DNA of 64,000 nt from Chromobacterium subtsugae. GTDB lineage: Bacteria > Pseudomonadota > Gammaproteobacteria > Burkholderiales > Chromobacteriaceae. A program made the position numbers and the translations under genes. The stretch lies in the NCBI RefSeq assembly GCF_001676875.1, contig NZ_JYKA01000003.1, positions 124,001 to 188,000 of the forward strand, written 5' to 3'. Of the stretch, positions 1 through 8,221 are shown piece by piece. Each line of letters begins with the position of its first letter. Within the stretch, counting starts at the first letter, position 1. The notes below the pieces were generated by a model. That model saw only the letters and a list, made by a program, of their open reading frames with translations. It searched no databases and was not told the DNA's origin.

Positions 1-278
1 CGGCGGACATTCTCGAATACGAAGAAGTGCAGATCTGGAACGTCACCAACGGCGAGCGCTTCGCCACTTACGCGATCAAGGCCGAGCGCGGCTCCGGCGT
101 GATTTCGGTCAACGGCTCGGCCGCGCGCCGCGCCGCGCCGGGCGATTTGCTGATCATCGCCTCGTTCGCCCAATACGAAGACGCGGAGCTGAAGAACCAC
201 TCGCCCAAGCTGGTGTTTGTCGACGGCGACAACCGCCTGACCGAAGTCAAGGGCGCCACGCCGACCCAGCCGGCCTGA
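1..278 (+). CDS. panD: Aspartate 1-decarboxylase, C-terminal part (cut by window edge)
   Basis: Makes beta-alanine from L-aspartate for pantothenate and coenzyme A synthesis in the cytoplasm. The reading frame is open from base 3, and the visible residues include [26 protein letters not shown] and GDLLIIASF, which are hallmarks of the PanD double-psi barrel. The N-terminal third, including the Gly-Ser self-cleavage site that forms the pyruvoyl group, lies before the window. The natural C-terminus is present and is followed 23 bp later by a strong terminator, so panD ends its transcription unit. The family assignment is firm. Only the activity cannot be judged, because the cleavage site is not visible. 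Confidence 0.93.
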   Translation, partial: ADILEYEEVQIWNVTNGERFATYAIKAERGSGVISVNGSAARRAAPGDLLIIASFAQYEDAELKNHSPKLVFVDGDNRLTEVKGATPTQPA

Positions 279-300
279 GCATCGTTTATCCGGAATCCAG

Positions 301-332
301 CCGCCTGCTGAATCAGCAGGCGGTTTTTTATT
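301..332 (+). terminator. Rho-independent terminator after panD
   Basis: The sequence CCGCCTGCTG-AAT-CAGCAGGCGG forms a perfect 10-bp stem with a 3-nt loop, followed by a T-rich run. It lies directly after the panD stop. Confidence 0.9.
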
Positions 333-597
333 TTCCAAACAGCGCTGATTCAAATGGCCGGCCTGATTTCCCCCGTTGAAATGAATGCATCCGAATTTTC
401 TGTTCTTGGCCGATTTTTCTTGTTTTGCTTTGCCTATTGTTCGGCAATCCGGCGCTTGGATCATTCTGGCGATGTTTTTCAACCGTTTTTCTTCGCATTG
501 AAATAAATAAATCATCTGCAAAGGCAGAATGCCGACGCTTAAGCCAATAGAATGCCGGCTGGGCGATTCAGACCCGGTAAGACAAGAAAGGCATGTG

Positions 598-2592
598 ATG
601 AGCAAGCATAATATCGCGGCGGCAGGATGGGCAGTCCTGCTGCTGGCGGGCTGTTCCAGCGGCAGCGCGCCGTCGGGCAGGCCGGCAGAGGGGACCACGG
701 TCAGCGTGGCGCTGCTGGAAACCACCGATATCCACCAAAACGTCCTCAGCTACGACTATTACAAACTGGCGGCCAATCCGTCGTTTGGTTTGGAGCGGGC
801 AGCCACGCTGATTCAGCAGGCGCGCAGCCAGTATCCGAACAATCTGCTGCTGGATGACGGCGATTTGATCCAGGGCACCGCGCTGGGCGATTACCAGGCG
901 GCGGTGAATCCGGTGAAATGCGCGGATACGCTCGCCGTGCACAAGGTGATGAATTACCTGAAATACGATGCCGGCACCATAGGCAATCACGAATTCAATT
1001 TCGGCCTGCCTTTCCTGTCGCAGGTCACCAATACCGATTTCCGCCTGGCCAATATCGCGCGGCCATCCGCCTGCGGCGCGCCGGCTTATCCGCAGGTATT
1101 GGCCAATGTGGCCAATCTGGCGGATAAAAAGCCCATTTTCCAGCCTTATGCCCTGCTCAAGCGCACTTTCGCCGGCACCGCGCCGGACGGCAGCAGCGTG
1201 CAGGTGCCGGTGAATATCGGCGTGATCGGCTTCACGCCGCCCACCATCATGGATTGGGACAAGAAAAACCTGAACGGCCAGGTCTACACCAACGGCGTGG
1301 TGGAAACCGCCAACACCTATGTGCCGCAGATGCGCCAGGCCGGCGCCGACCTGGTGGTGGCGCTGTCGCACGGCGGGCTGGATCCGTCCAGCTACAGCCC
1401 GGCGATGGAAAACGGCAGCTGGCACCTGACCAAGACCGGCATAGACGCGCTGATGATAGGCCACTCGCACGATATCTTCCCCAACCCGGGCGCGGCCGGC
1501 TCGCAGTTCAACGCTATGCAGGGCGTGGACAACAACAAGGGCTTCGTCAACGGCGTGCCGACGGTGATGGCCGGCAATTGGGGCAACCGCCTGGGCGTGA
1601 TCCGGCTGACGCTGAAATACAGCGGCGGCAAGTGGGTGGTGCAAACCGGCCAGTCGGCGGTGGAGACGCGTTCGATCAAGAACGCCGACGGCAGCTATGT
1701 GGCGGCCGACCCGCGCGTTGCGCAACTGGTGGCGGGCGAGCATCAGGCCACGATCAATTACGTGAAGACGCCGATAGGCAGCACCGATTTTCGCATGAAC
1801 ACCTACTTCGCCTTGCTGGGAGATGTCAGCGCGATCCAGATCGTCAATATGGCGCAGCAGGACTACGTGAAGAAATACGTGCAGGCCAACCTGCCGCAGT
1901 ACGCGTCGCTGCCGGTGCTGTCGGTATCGGCGCCGTTCAAGGCCGGCCGAAATGGCGCCAGCGACTACACCGACGTGGCGCAGGGGCCGATCGCCATCAA
2001 CAACGCCGCCGACCTCTACCTCTATCCCAACACGGTGCAGGCGGTGAAGGTGAGCGGCGCGGATGTCAAGAACTGGCTGGAGCGCGCCGCGCAGATGTTC
2101 AACAGCGTGGACCCGACGTCGTCGGCGCCGCAGGAGCTGATCAACTCCGCCTTCCAGGTGTTCAATTTCGACGTGATGTACGGAGTGCAGTACCAGATCG
2201 ACGTCAGCCAGCCGGTGGGCAGCCGCATCGTCAACCTGACGTATGACGGCCAGCCCATCGATCCGTCCCAGCAGTTCATCGTGGCCACCAACAATTACCG
2301 CGCCAGCGGCGGCGGCAACTTCCCCGGCATAGATGGCACCAAAACCATCATCCAGGCCCCCGACGCCAACCGCGACGTGTTGATCGCCTACATCAAGGCC
2401 AATGGCGACCTGGGCCGGGCCCAGTACGGCAGCAGTCGGCCGTGGAGCTTCGTCAAGATCAACGCCAAGGTCAATTTCAAGAGCATCGCCAACCAGTTGG
2501 CGGCGGCCAGCCTCGCCGGCATCAATGGCGTGAGCCAGGGGGCGGACAACGGCGATGGCACCTGGACCTACCTGGTCGATCTGAGCAAGTGA
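598..2592 (+). CDS. cpdB: Periplasmic 2',3'-cyclic-nucleotide phosphodiesterase / 3'(5')-nucleotidase, lipoprotein form
   Basis: Predicted to hydrolyse extracellular nucleotides outside the inner membrane to salvage nucleosides and phosphate. The ATG at 598 is chosen over one 69 bp upstream because it has an AAGAAAGG ribosome site and begins a lipoprotein signal with lipobox LLAGC. The metallophosphatase motifs appear in order: TTDIHQN (D-x-H), DDGDLIQG, GTIGNHEFNFG, ALSHGG and IGHSHDIFP. They are followed by a C-terminal 5'-nucleotidase domain with NNYRASGGGNFPG near residue 590. At about 665 residues the length matches CpdB-type enzymes. CpdB of enterics is usually a soluble periplasmic enzyme; this copy has a lipobox. 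Related families such as UshA and YfkN share these motifs, so the exact substrate is inferred. Confidence 0.85.
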   Translation: MSKHNIAAAGWAVLLLAGCSSGSAPSGRPAEGTTVSVALLETTDIHQNVLSYDYYKLAANPSFGLERAATLIQQARSQYPNNLLLDDGDLIQGTALGDYQAAVNPVKCADTLAVHKVMNYLKYDAGTIGNHEFNFGLPFLSQVTNTDFRLANIARPSACGAPAYPQVLANVANLADKKPIFQPYALLKRTFAGTAPDGSSVQVPVNIGVIGFTPPTIMDWDKKNLNGQVYTNGVVETANTYVPQMRQAGADLVVALSHGGLDPSSYSPAMENGSWHLTKTGIDALMIGHSHDIFPNPGAAGSQFNAMQGVDNNKGFVNGVPTVMAGNWGNRLGVIRLTLKYSGGKWVVQTGQSAVETRSIKNADGSYVAADPRVAQLVAGEHQATINYVKTPIGSTDFRMNTYFALLGDVSAIQIVNMAQQDYVKKYVQANLPQYASLPVLSVSAPFKAGRNGASDYTDVAQGPIAINNAADLYLYPNTVQAVKVSGADVKNWLERAAQMFNSVDPTSSAPQELINSAFQVFNFDVMYGVQYQIDVSQPVGSRIVNLTYDGQPIDPSQQFIVATNNYRASGGGNFPGIDGTKTIIQAPDANRDVLIAYIKANGDLGRAQYGSSRPWSFVKINAKVNFKSIANQLAAASLAGINGVSQGADNGDGTWTYLVDLSK

Positions 2593-2648
2593 ACGCGGCT
2601 GCGCCACGGAGGAGCAGAGCCGGCGGCGTCCGCCGCCGGTTGTCAGCG

Positions 2649-3371
2649 ATGAAATCCCATAATATGTCATGGATCGCCGCCATCGCGGCGGTGTCCATTC
2701 TCGCCGGCTGCGCCGCCAAGCCCAGCCAGGCCCAGCTGGACGACGCCCGCCAGCACGCGCAGTTCGCCAACGACGCGGCGGCCTGGCGGCAACTGGAGGA
2801 TTGGGCCAGGAACGACGACGCCGACGCCCAGCGCGCGTTGGCCGAGGCGCTGGCCAGCGACGGCGGCATGGCGGGCTGGCGCAAGGCGCGGCCCTGGTAC
2901 CAGGCGGCGGCCGAGCGCGGCGACGCGCTGTCGGCGTTCCGCCTGGCGCGGATCTACGCCAAGGGCTTGGGCGTGGCCGCCGACGCCGGCCAGTCCGACC
3001 GCTGGCTGGCGCTGGCGGCGCGACGCCGGCAAGCCGACGCCGCCTGCATGCTGGGCCTGCGCGCCAAGGATGGCGGCGACGCGGCGGCGGCCAGGCGCTG
3101 GTTCGAACTGGCGGCGGAGCGGGGCAGCGCCGAAGCGATGTTCCAGCTGGGCATCGCCTATCAGGAAGGGCTGGGCGTGGCGGTGGACTTGCCGCGCGCG
3201 CGCGGCTGGTACGAACAAGCGGCCAGGCTGGAGATGCCCGCCGCTTTGCAGACGCTGGCGATGGCTTACGAGGGCGGCGATCTGGGTTTGAAGAAGGACC
3301 CGGCCAAGGCATCCGAGCTGTTCAACCTGGCGGCCCACGCCATCCACGATTTCGAATCGGCTTTGTTTTGA
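2649..3371 (+). CDS. Sel1-repeat (TPR-like) lipoprotein
   Basis: The 240-residue protein starts with a lipoprotein signal (AVSILAGCAAKP). It then consists almost wholly of Sel1-like alpha-helical repeats, seen as A-x(2)-L-A-x(3)-G-LGV-x(3)-A-x(2)-W blocks such as FRLARIYAKGLGVAAD and MFQLGIAYQEGLGVAVD. Sel1 repeats are protein-interaction scaffolds, and no catalytic motif is visible. The ATG at 2649 is used because the open frame upstream overlaps the nucleotidase gene and lacks a signal sequence. It follows the nucleotidase gene by 56 bp in the same direction, so the two could be co-transcribed. The specific role is unknown. Confidence 0.75.
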   Translation: MKSHNMSWIAAIAAVSILAGCAAKPSQAQLDDARQHAQFANDAAAWRQLEDWARNDDADAQRALAEALASDGGMAGWRKARPWYQAAAERGDALSAFRLARIYAKGLGVAADAGQSDRWLALAARRRQADAACMLGLRAKDGGDAAAARRWFELAAERGSAEAMFQLGIAYQEGLGVAVDLPRARGWYEQAARLEMPAALQTLAMAYEGGDLGLKKDPAKASELFNLAAHAIHDFESALF

Positions 3372-3383
3372 GGCGGGCGCTGC

Positions 3384-4175
3384 TCAGCGCGGCACGTAGC
3401 GCCGCAGCAACTGCTCCAGCTCGCCGGAAGCCTGCATCTGCCGCAATTCCCGGTCGACCAGCTGTTGCAGCTGGGCGCCCCTGGGATTCTTGCGGCTGAA
3501 GATCATGTGGAAGGCGTTGCCCGGCATGCCGGGCAGCGGCATCCGGCCGATGGCCGGGTTGTCGACGATGTGGGTGACGCTCAGCCGGTCCAGGCCGGCC
3601 AGCACTTCATAGTCTTCGGCGAACAGGTCGAAACGGTCGGCCTGCAGCATCCTGGCGAGCGTCGGATAGTCGGCGGCGCGCAGCATGGCGTTTTTGTCGA
3701 CCGCGGTCAGCGCGGAATAGGCGTAGCCCTTGACGCCGCCCAGCCGGTAGCGGCCAAGGTCGGCCTGGCCGGCGACGTTTACCCCGTCCGGATACTTGGC
3801 TCTCGAATAAAACACATAGTAGTGCGTCTGGTAATAGGGAAGGGAGAACAGGAACTGCTTCTCCCGTTCCGGATTCTTGCTGGCGCTCAAGGCCATCAGG
3901 TATTGCTCGTCGTTGTCGATCGCGGACAAACAGCGCTTCCATGGCAACAGGTCTATCCGGAACGGGATGCGCTGCTTGTCCAGGATGCGGGTGATGACAT
4001 CCACCGAATAGCCGGTCAGTTCGCGGGTCTGCTGCTGGTTTTTGCGGACATAGTAGGTGTAGGGCGGCCATTCGTCGGCATCGTCGCAAATGCGCAGCGG
4101 CGAGCGGTCGAGCGCTTGCGCCTGGCATGGCGCGGACAGGCATAGCCAGGCGGGAAAAAGCCAAAGAGCGCGCAT
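3384..4175 (-). CDS. Periplasmic solute-binding protein, family 3 (amino-acid type)
   Basis: A 263-residue protein with a Sec signal (LWLFPAWLCLSAPCQAQA) and the bacterial extracellular solute-binding family 3 fold. Visible family blocks are ELTGYSVDVITRIL near the N-terminus, a hinge with DLLPWKRCLSAI, GRYRLGGVKGYAYS and LQADRFDLFAEDYEVL. No ABC permease or ATPase lies nearby. It may therefore be a stand-alone sensor or scavenger, like many such proteins in betaproteobacteria, rather than a true transporter component. It is convergent with the Sel1 gene (12-bp gap). The start at 4175 has GGCGGA upstream; a second in-frame ATG at 4205 is possible but would lengthen the signal peptide. The ligand cannot be predicted. 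Confidence 0.75.
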   Translation of the reverse strand: MRALWLFPAWLCLSAPCQAQALDRSPLRICDDADEWPPYTYYVRKNQQQTRELTGYSVDVITRILDKQRIPFRIDLLPWKRCLSAIDNDEQYLMALSASKNPEREKQFLFSLPYYQTHYYVFYSRAKYPDGVNVAGQADLGRYRLGGVKGYAYSALTAVDKNAMLRAADYPTLARMLQADRFDLFAEDYEVLAGLDRLSVTHIVDNPAIGRMPLPGMPGNAFHMIFSRKNPRGAQLQQLVDRELRQMQASGELEQLLRRYVPR

Positions 4176-4376
4176 GTCTAGTATCCGCCGCGGGAAAATA
4201 CCCATTCCGCCAGTATAGAACGCGACGGTCCCGCTGCCCGCCAGCACGGGGCGTGACAGTTTTTTTGCACATGCAGCATAGCTCAGGCATAGTGAAGAGA
4301 GCAGGGGCGTAGCGGCGCCCGGCGGCAGGCGCAGGAAGCCGCCCGGATGCGCGCCCCAATCCTTGGGAGAGCCGTC

Positions 4377-4784
4377 ATGACCATTGGCCTGACCGGCGGT
4401 TGCCTGTGCGGAGCGGTGCGCTACCGGCTGCGCGGCACGCCTTTCCACATCACCCACTGCCATTGCCGCAGCTGCCGGCGCGCCAGCGGGGCGGCTTTCG
4501 TCACCTGGTTCACCATGCGGGTGCATGAATTGGAATGGCGCGGCGAAAAGCCGGTGCAGTATCACTCCTCCGCCGCGGTGTCGCGCGGCTTCTGCCCGCA
4601 CTGCGGCTCCACGCTGACCTACTTCCACGAATCCGATCCCGAGGAAATCGACATCACCGCCGCTTCGCTGGACAACCCCGAAGTGCTGGTGCCGGAGCAC
4701 CACACCTGGTGGGAGCAGAGGCTGGAGTGGGGCACCGCCAACGCCCAGGGCGCGCTGCCGGTGCATCAGCGCGGCGGCGGCTAG
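4377..4784 (+). CDS. GFA-family (Gfa/CENP-V fold) zinc protein
   Basis: A 135-residue protein of the glutathione-dependent formaldehyde-activating enzyme-like family, a small beta-fold that binds structural and catalytic zinc. Zinc ligands are seen as [10 protein letters not shown] near residue 10, [13 protein letters not shown] near residue 33 and [11 protein letters not shown] near residue 75. The ATG at 4377 follows TTGGGAGAGCC, a good ribosome site. The family is broad and few members are characterised, so detoxification of formaldehyde should not be assumed. The gene overlaps the 3' end of the convergent rraA by 4 bp. Confidence 0.85.
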   Translation: MTIGLTGGCLCGAVRYRLRGTPFHITHCHCRSCRRASGAAFVTWFTMRVHELEWRGEKPVQYHSSAAVSRGFCPHCGSTLTYFHESDPEEIDITAASLDNPEVLVPEHHTWWEQRLEWGTANAQGALPVHQRGGG

Positions 4785-5260
4785 GCCAGTTGGCGCTCCG
4801 CCACGATCACGCCGTCCTCGTCGGCGTACAGCCATTGGCCCGGCGCGAGTTCACAGCCGGCGATGCGCACCGGCAAATCCCTCTGGCCGCCGCCCAGCTT
4901 CACCGATTTGCGCGGATGCGCGGCCAGCGCCTTGACCCCCAGCGGCAGTTGCCCAAGCGCCGCGCTGTCGCGCACGCAGCCGTCTATCACCAGCCCGGCC
5001 CAGCCGTTTCGCACCGCCAGCTCGCCCAATTGATCCCCCAGCAGCGCGCAGCGGCGCGAGCCGCCGCCATCCACCACCAGCACCTTGCCCTGGCCGTTTT
5101 CTCCCAGCGTTTGCCGCACCAGGCTGTTGTCCTCGAACAGCTTCAGCGTGACGATCTGGCCATGGAAGCGGGCATGGCCGCCGTATGACTGGAAAATGGG
5201 CTCCAGGACGCGGACGGCGTCTGCAAAGGAATCGCAAAGATCAGGGGTAGTCGGGATCAT
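4781..5260 (-). CDS. rraA: RraA family protein (RNase E activity regulator A / HMG aldolase fold)
   Basis: The 159-residue protein matches RraA in length and in blocks such as TPDLCDSF at the N-terminus, [49 protein letters not shown] and [13 protein letters not shown]. In E. coli RraA binds RNase E and slows mRNA decay. Relatives are class II 4-hydroxy-4-methyl-2-oxoglutarate / oxaloacetate aldolases with G-x(3)-GD and R-D metal or substrate residues, and GDQ and CVRD are present here too. Either activity is possible from sequence alone. It is upstream of no obvious partner, and its tail overlaps the GFA gene. Confidence 0.88.
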   Translation of the reverse strand: MIPTTPDLCDSFADAVRVLEPIFQSYGGHARFHGQIVTLKLFEDNSLVRQTLGENGQGKVLVVDGGGSRRCALLGDQLGELAVRNGWAGLVIDGCVRDSAALGQLPLGVKALAAHPRKSVKLGGGQRDLPVRIAGCELAPGQWLYADEDGVIVAERQLA

Positions 5261-5298
5261 CGATGTTTCCTGGGGATCAATTGTTGGCGGGCGGCCGG

Positions 5299-5682
5299 CT
5301 AGCCGGGGAACATGCTCAGGAAAGCCTTGCCGATCGCGAAGGTGGCGCCGGACAGCAGCAAGATAAGGCCAGCGGTCTTGACACCGTCAATCTCGTTTTT
5401 TTGTACCGCGCTGATATTTTGCCAGGCGAGCCGGGTGAGTTGCTCGCTATCAGTGAGCTTGCCTTCCAGGCCTTGCTGGTCGATGGCGCTCAGCACCAGC
5501 GTGTACTCTTTGCCGTCGGTGGTCTTGAGGCTGATCTTGTCGCCCGGTTTCAGCTGGCTTTGTTGCGGCGAGGCCAGGCTGGACAGGGCTTGCTGATTGT
5601 CGGCGATGACGCGCATGGACGTGCAGCCGGTGAAGCACAGGCTGCTGGCGATGATTAGGCTGCCAGCCAGTATTTTTTTCAT
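5299..5682 (-). CDS. Small lipoprotein, unknown function
   Basis: A 127-residue protein with a clear lipoprotein signal ([20 protein letters not shown]). The middle has a small beta-rich stretch ([19 protein letters not shown]) that reads like a short SH3 or LSm-type barrel. The C-terminal hydrophobic segment ([19 protein letters not shown]) may be a membrane anchor or helix. I do not recognise a named family. It lies 38 bp upstream of rraA on the same strand and could share its transcript. Confidence 0.6.
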   Translation of the reverse strand: MKKILAGSLIIASSLCFTGCTSMRVIADNQQALSSLASPQQSQLKPGDKISLKTTDGKEYTLVLSAIDQQGLEGKLTDSEQLTRLAWQNISAVQKNEIDGVKTAGLILLLSGATFAIGKAFLSMFPG

Positions 5683-5768
5683 TTCACTAAATCTCCAGAC
5701 ATTGCGATTTGATTTGTTTTGAATGGTCTGTGGACGACATTTAATGAATTTATCATTTTTATCGCAAT

Positions 5769-5795
5769 AAAAAACCGGCGTTTCCGCCGGTTTTT
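5769..5795 (-). terminator. Terminator of aceA
   Basis: AAAAACCGGCG-TTTC-CGCCGGTTTTT is a near-symmetric stem-loop with T-runs on both sides. It lies 21 bp past the aceA stop and can work in both directions. Confidence 0.85.
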
Positions 5796-5815
5796 GTGTG
5801 CTGTTTGTGACGGTT

Positions 5816-7114
5816 TTAGTGGAATTGTTCTTCCTCGGTGGAGCCGGTCAGCGCGGTGACGCTGGAGGTGCCGCCCTGGATCACGGTGGTGACGTCGTCG
5901 AAATAGCCGGTGCCCACTTCCTGTTGGTGGGACACGAAGCTGTAGCCGCGGTCGCGGGCCGCGAATTCGGGCTCTTGCACCTTTTCGACGTAAGCGGACA
6001 TGCCGCGCGCCACGTAGTCCTGCGCCAGGTCGTACATGTTGAACCACATGCTGTGGATGCCGGCCAGCGTGATGAACTGGTACTTGTAGCCCATCGCGCC
6101 CAGCTCGCGCTGGAATTTGGCGATGGTGGCGTCGTCCAGGTTCTTTTTCCAGTTGAACGACGGCGAGCAGTTGTAGGCCAACATCTTGCCCGGGTGCTTG
6201 GCGTGCACGGCTTCGGCGAACTTGCGCGCGAACTCCAGGTCCGGCGTGCCGGTTTCGCACCATACCAGGTCGGCGTAGTCGGCATAGGCTACCGCGCGGC
6301 TGATGGCTTGCTCCAGGCCTTTCTTGGTCTTGTAGAAGCCTTCGGCGGTGCGCTCGCCGGTGAGGAAGGGCTCGTCGTTGGGGTCGACGTCGCTGGTCAG
6401 CAGGTCGGCCGCTTCGGCGTCGGTGCGGGCGATCACCAGCGTCGGCACGCCGTAGACGTCGGCGGCCAGGCGGGCGGCGATCAGCTTTTGGACCGCCTCC
6501 TGAGTCGGCACCAGCACCTTGCCGCCCATGTGGCCGCATTTCTTCACCGAGGCCAGCTGGTCTTCGAAGTGCACGCCGGCGGCGCCGGCGCGGATCATCG
6601 ACTTCATCAGCTCATAGGCGTTCAGCACGCCGCCGAAGCCGGCTTCGGCGTCGGCGACGATGGGCGCGAAGTAGTCGACATAGCCCTTGTCGCCCTTGTC
6701 CAGGCCCTTGGCATGCTGGATTTCATCGGCGCGGGTGAAGGTGTTGTTGATGCGCTCCACTACCTTGGGCACCGAGTCCACCGGGTACAGCGATTGGTCC
6801 GGATACATCGCCGAGTATTCGTTGTTGTCCGCCGCCACCTGCCAGCCCGACAGGTAGATGGCCTTGACGCCGGCCTTCACCTGCTGCATCGCCTGGCCGC
6901 CGGTGAGGGCGCCCAGACAGTTGATGTAGGGCTCGGTGTTCACCAGCTTCCACAGCTTTTCCGCGCCGTGGCGGGCCAGGCTGTGCTCAACCTGCAGGGA
7001 GCCGCGCAGGCGTTCGACGTCGGCGGCGGTGTAGCCGCGTTTGATGCCCTTCCAGCGCGGATTTTCGTCCCAGTCTTTCTGGATGGCTGCAATGCGTTGT
7101 TCGCGAGTCGTCAT
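5816..7114 (-). CDS. aceA: Isocitrate lyase
   Basis: Cleaves isocitrate to glyoxylate and succinate, the first step of the glyoxylate bypass used for growth on acetate or fatty acids. At 432 residues it matches the short bacterial form. The active-site loop KKCGHMGGK, the substrate/Mg blocks [18 protein letters not shown] and [10 protein letters not shown], and [12 protein letters not shown]-like [11 protein letters not shown] near the C-terminal third are all seen. A ribosome site AGAAGGG sits 7 nt before the ATG at 7114. No malate synthase (aceB/glcB) or aceK is in this window. The 447-bp gap to divergent grpE would hold its promoter. Confidence 0.97.
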   Translation of the reverse strand: MTTREQRIAAIQKDWDENPRWKGIKRGYTAADVERLRGSLQVEHSLARHGAEKLWKLVNTEPYINCLGALTGGQAMQQVKAGVKAIYLSGWQVAADNNEYSAMYPDQSLYPVDSVPKVVERINNTFTRADEIQHAKGLDKGDKGYVDYFAPIVADAEAGFGGVLNAYELMKSMIRAGAAGVHFEDQLASVKKCGHMGGKVLVPTQEAVQKLIAARLAADVYGVPTLVIARTDAEAADLLTSDVDPNDEPFLTGERTAEGFYKTKKGLEQAISRAVAYADYADLVWCETGTPDLEFARKFAEAVHAKHPGKMLAYNCSPSFNWKKNLDDATIAKFQRELGAMGYKYQFITLAGIHSMWFNMYDLAQDYVARGMSAYVEKVQEPEFAARDRGYSFVSHQQEVGTGYFDDVTTVIQGGTSSVTALTGSTEEEQFH

Positions 7115-7561
7115 GTTAGAACCCTTCTCGATGCGTTTCTCTGCTCGCCAGGCGGGCCCGGCGTCCTCAATAGCGTGTCGGCGTATCCGGTGTTCCGGAT
7201 TTTTTTGTCAAACCGGGCCGTGTGGGCCTGATTTTCCGCGCCGGCTTGAACAGCGCGTTCGCGCCATGCCGAGCCGGCTTTTTCCTTGGTGTGCGGCCAT
7301 TATAAGCACAAAAAAAATCGCTTGTGTGCGGTGCAGCAGAGAAAAAATCGTGTGTTTTCATAAGCTAACAATTCATTCACTTAAACGAATCGTTCATCTG
7401 GTTGAAATGTTGCCAATACGAAAAAATGCCAGTTGAAATTTGCGGATATTCGTTTCTTGTCTTTTTGCCGACCGGCGCCGCCGAGGGCTTGAAATCGATG
7501 CAAAAGGCCCTACCTTGGGTCTGGACATCAAATTTAGCCGGTGCAATTCCAAGGAAACGTC
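7115..7561. other. Divergent intergenic region aceA / grpE
   Basis: No gene is supported here. The part next to grpE holds a sigma-32-like promoter (separate entry). Around 7365-7400 there is an AT-rich patch with the near-palindrome ACGAATCGT at 7386-7394, which could be an operator for aceA. This is only a suggestion from symmetry. Confidence 0.4.
7488..7515 (+). promoter_or_regulatory. Candidate sigma-32 (RpoH) promoter of grpE
   Basis: CTTGAAA at 7488-7494 is an exact sigma-32 -35 element. It is followed after 13 nt by CCCTACCT at 7508-7515, close to the -10 consensus CCCCATNT. It lies about 47 bp before the grpE start, as expected for a heat-shock promoter. Confidence 0.7.
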
Positions 7562-8107
7562 ATGCAAGAAAATCAGAACCCGGCGGCCGAAGCCGTGGAA
7601 AACGAAGCGACCGAAACCGCCAGCGACGCGCATACCGAGCTGGAGCAGACCCCGGAGCAGCACATCGCCGGGCTGGAAGCCGAGATCGCCGAACTGAACG
7701 ACACCCTGCTGCGCGCCCGCGCCGAACTGGACAACCAGCGCCGCCGCGCGCAGGAAGAAGTGGCCGCCGCGCATAAATATGCGATCGGCAAATTCGCCGC
7801 CGAGCTGGTGACGGTCAAGGATTACCTGGAAATGGCGCTGCTCGACCAGAGCGGCCAGATCGACACCTTGAAGATGGGCGTGGACCTGACGCTGAAACAG
7901 CTGGTGTCCGCCTTCGACAAGGCGCAGATCAAGGACATCGCGCCCAAGGCCGGCGACAAGCTGGACCCGCACCAGCACCAGGCGATGAGCGCGGAAGAGT
8001 CCGACGCCGAACCGAACACCGTGGTGCGCGTGATGCAGAAGGGCTACCTGCTGGCCGACCGCGTGCTGCGACCGGCCATGGTGGTGGTTTCGAAAGCCAA
8101 GGCATAA
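7562..8107 (+). CDS. grpE: GrpE nucleotide exchange factor
   Basis: Releases ADP from DnaK and so sets the pace of the Hsp70 folding cycle in the cytoplasm. The 181-residue protein has the usual acidic disordered N-terminus, a long coiled coil (HIAGLEAEIAELNDTLLRARAELDN, in part) and the C-terminal beta domain. The latter includes KLDPHQHQAMS and the conserved VVRVMQKGYLLADRVLRPAMV end. The ATG at 7562 follows AAGGAAACGTC. It is the first gene of grpE-dnaK-dnaJ. Confidence 0.97.
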   Translation: MQENQNPAAEAVENEATETASDAHTELEQTPEQHIAGLEAEIAELNDTLLRARAELDNQRRRAQEEVAAAHKYAIGKFAAELVTVKDYLEMALLDQSGQIDTLKMGVDLTLKQLVSAFDKAQIKDIAPKAGDKLDPHQHQAMSAEESDAEPNTVVRVMQKGYLLADRVLRPAMVVVSKAKA

Positions 8108-8126
8108 AAAAGGCTGCCGACGACCT

Positions 8127-8152
8127 CTTGAAAAGATCGGCATAGCCAATAT
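8127..8152 (+). promoter_or_regulatory. Candidate second sigma-32 promoter, upstream of dnaK
   Basis: A second exact CTTGAAA (8127-8133) is followed after 11 nt by GCCAATAT (8145-8152), a partial match to CCCCATNT. It lies in the 114-bp gap between grpE and dnaK and would give dnaK-dnaJ a transcript of its own. Confidence 0.5.
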
Positions 8153-8221
8153 TTATTGAGACAACAGGCGCTGGCTATCGGATCGGCCGGCGCCGGAACG
8201 AATCGAGAAAAGGAATACATC

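Noticed and set aside
568-3312. A 914-codon open frame on the minus strand across the nucleotidase and Sel1 genes
   Set aside because: It is a mirror frame caused by GC-rich codon use of the plus-strand genes; the product is Arg/His/Pro-rich with no domain, and the plus-strand genes carry clear motifs.
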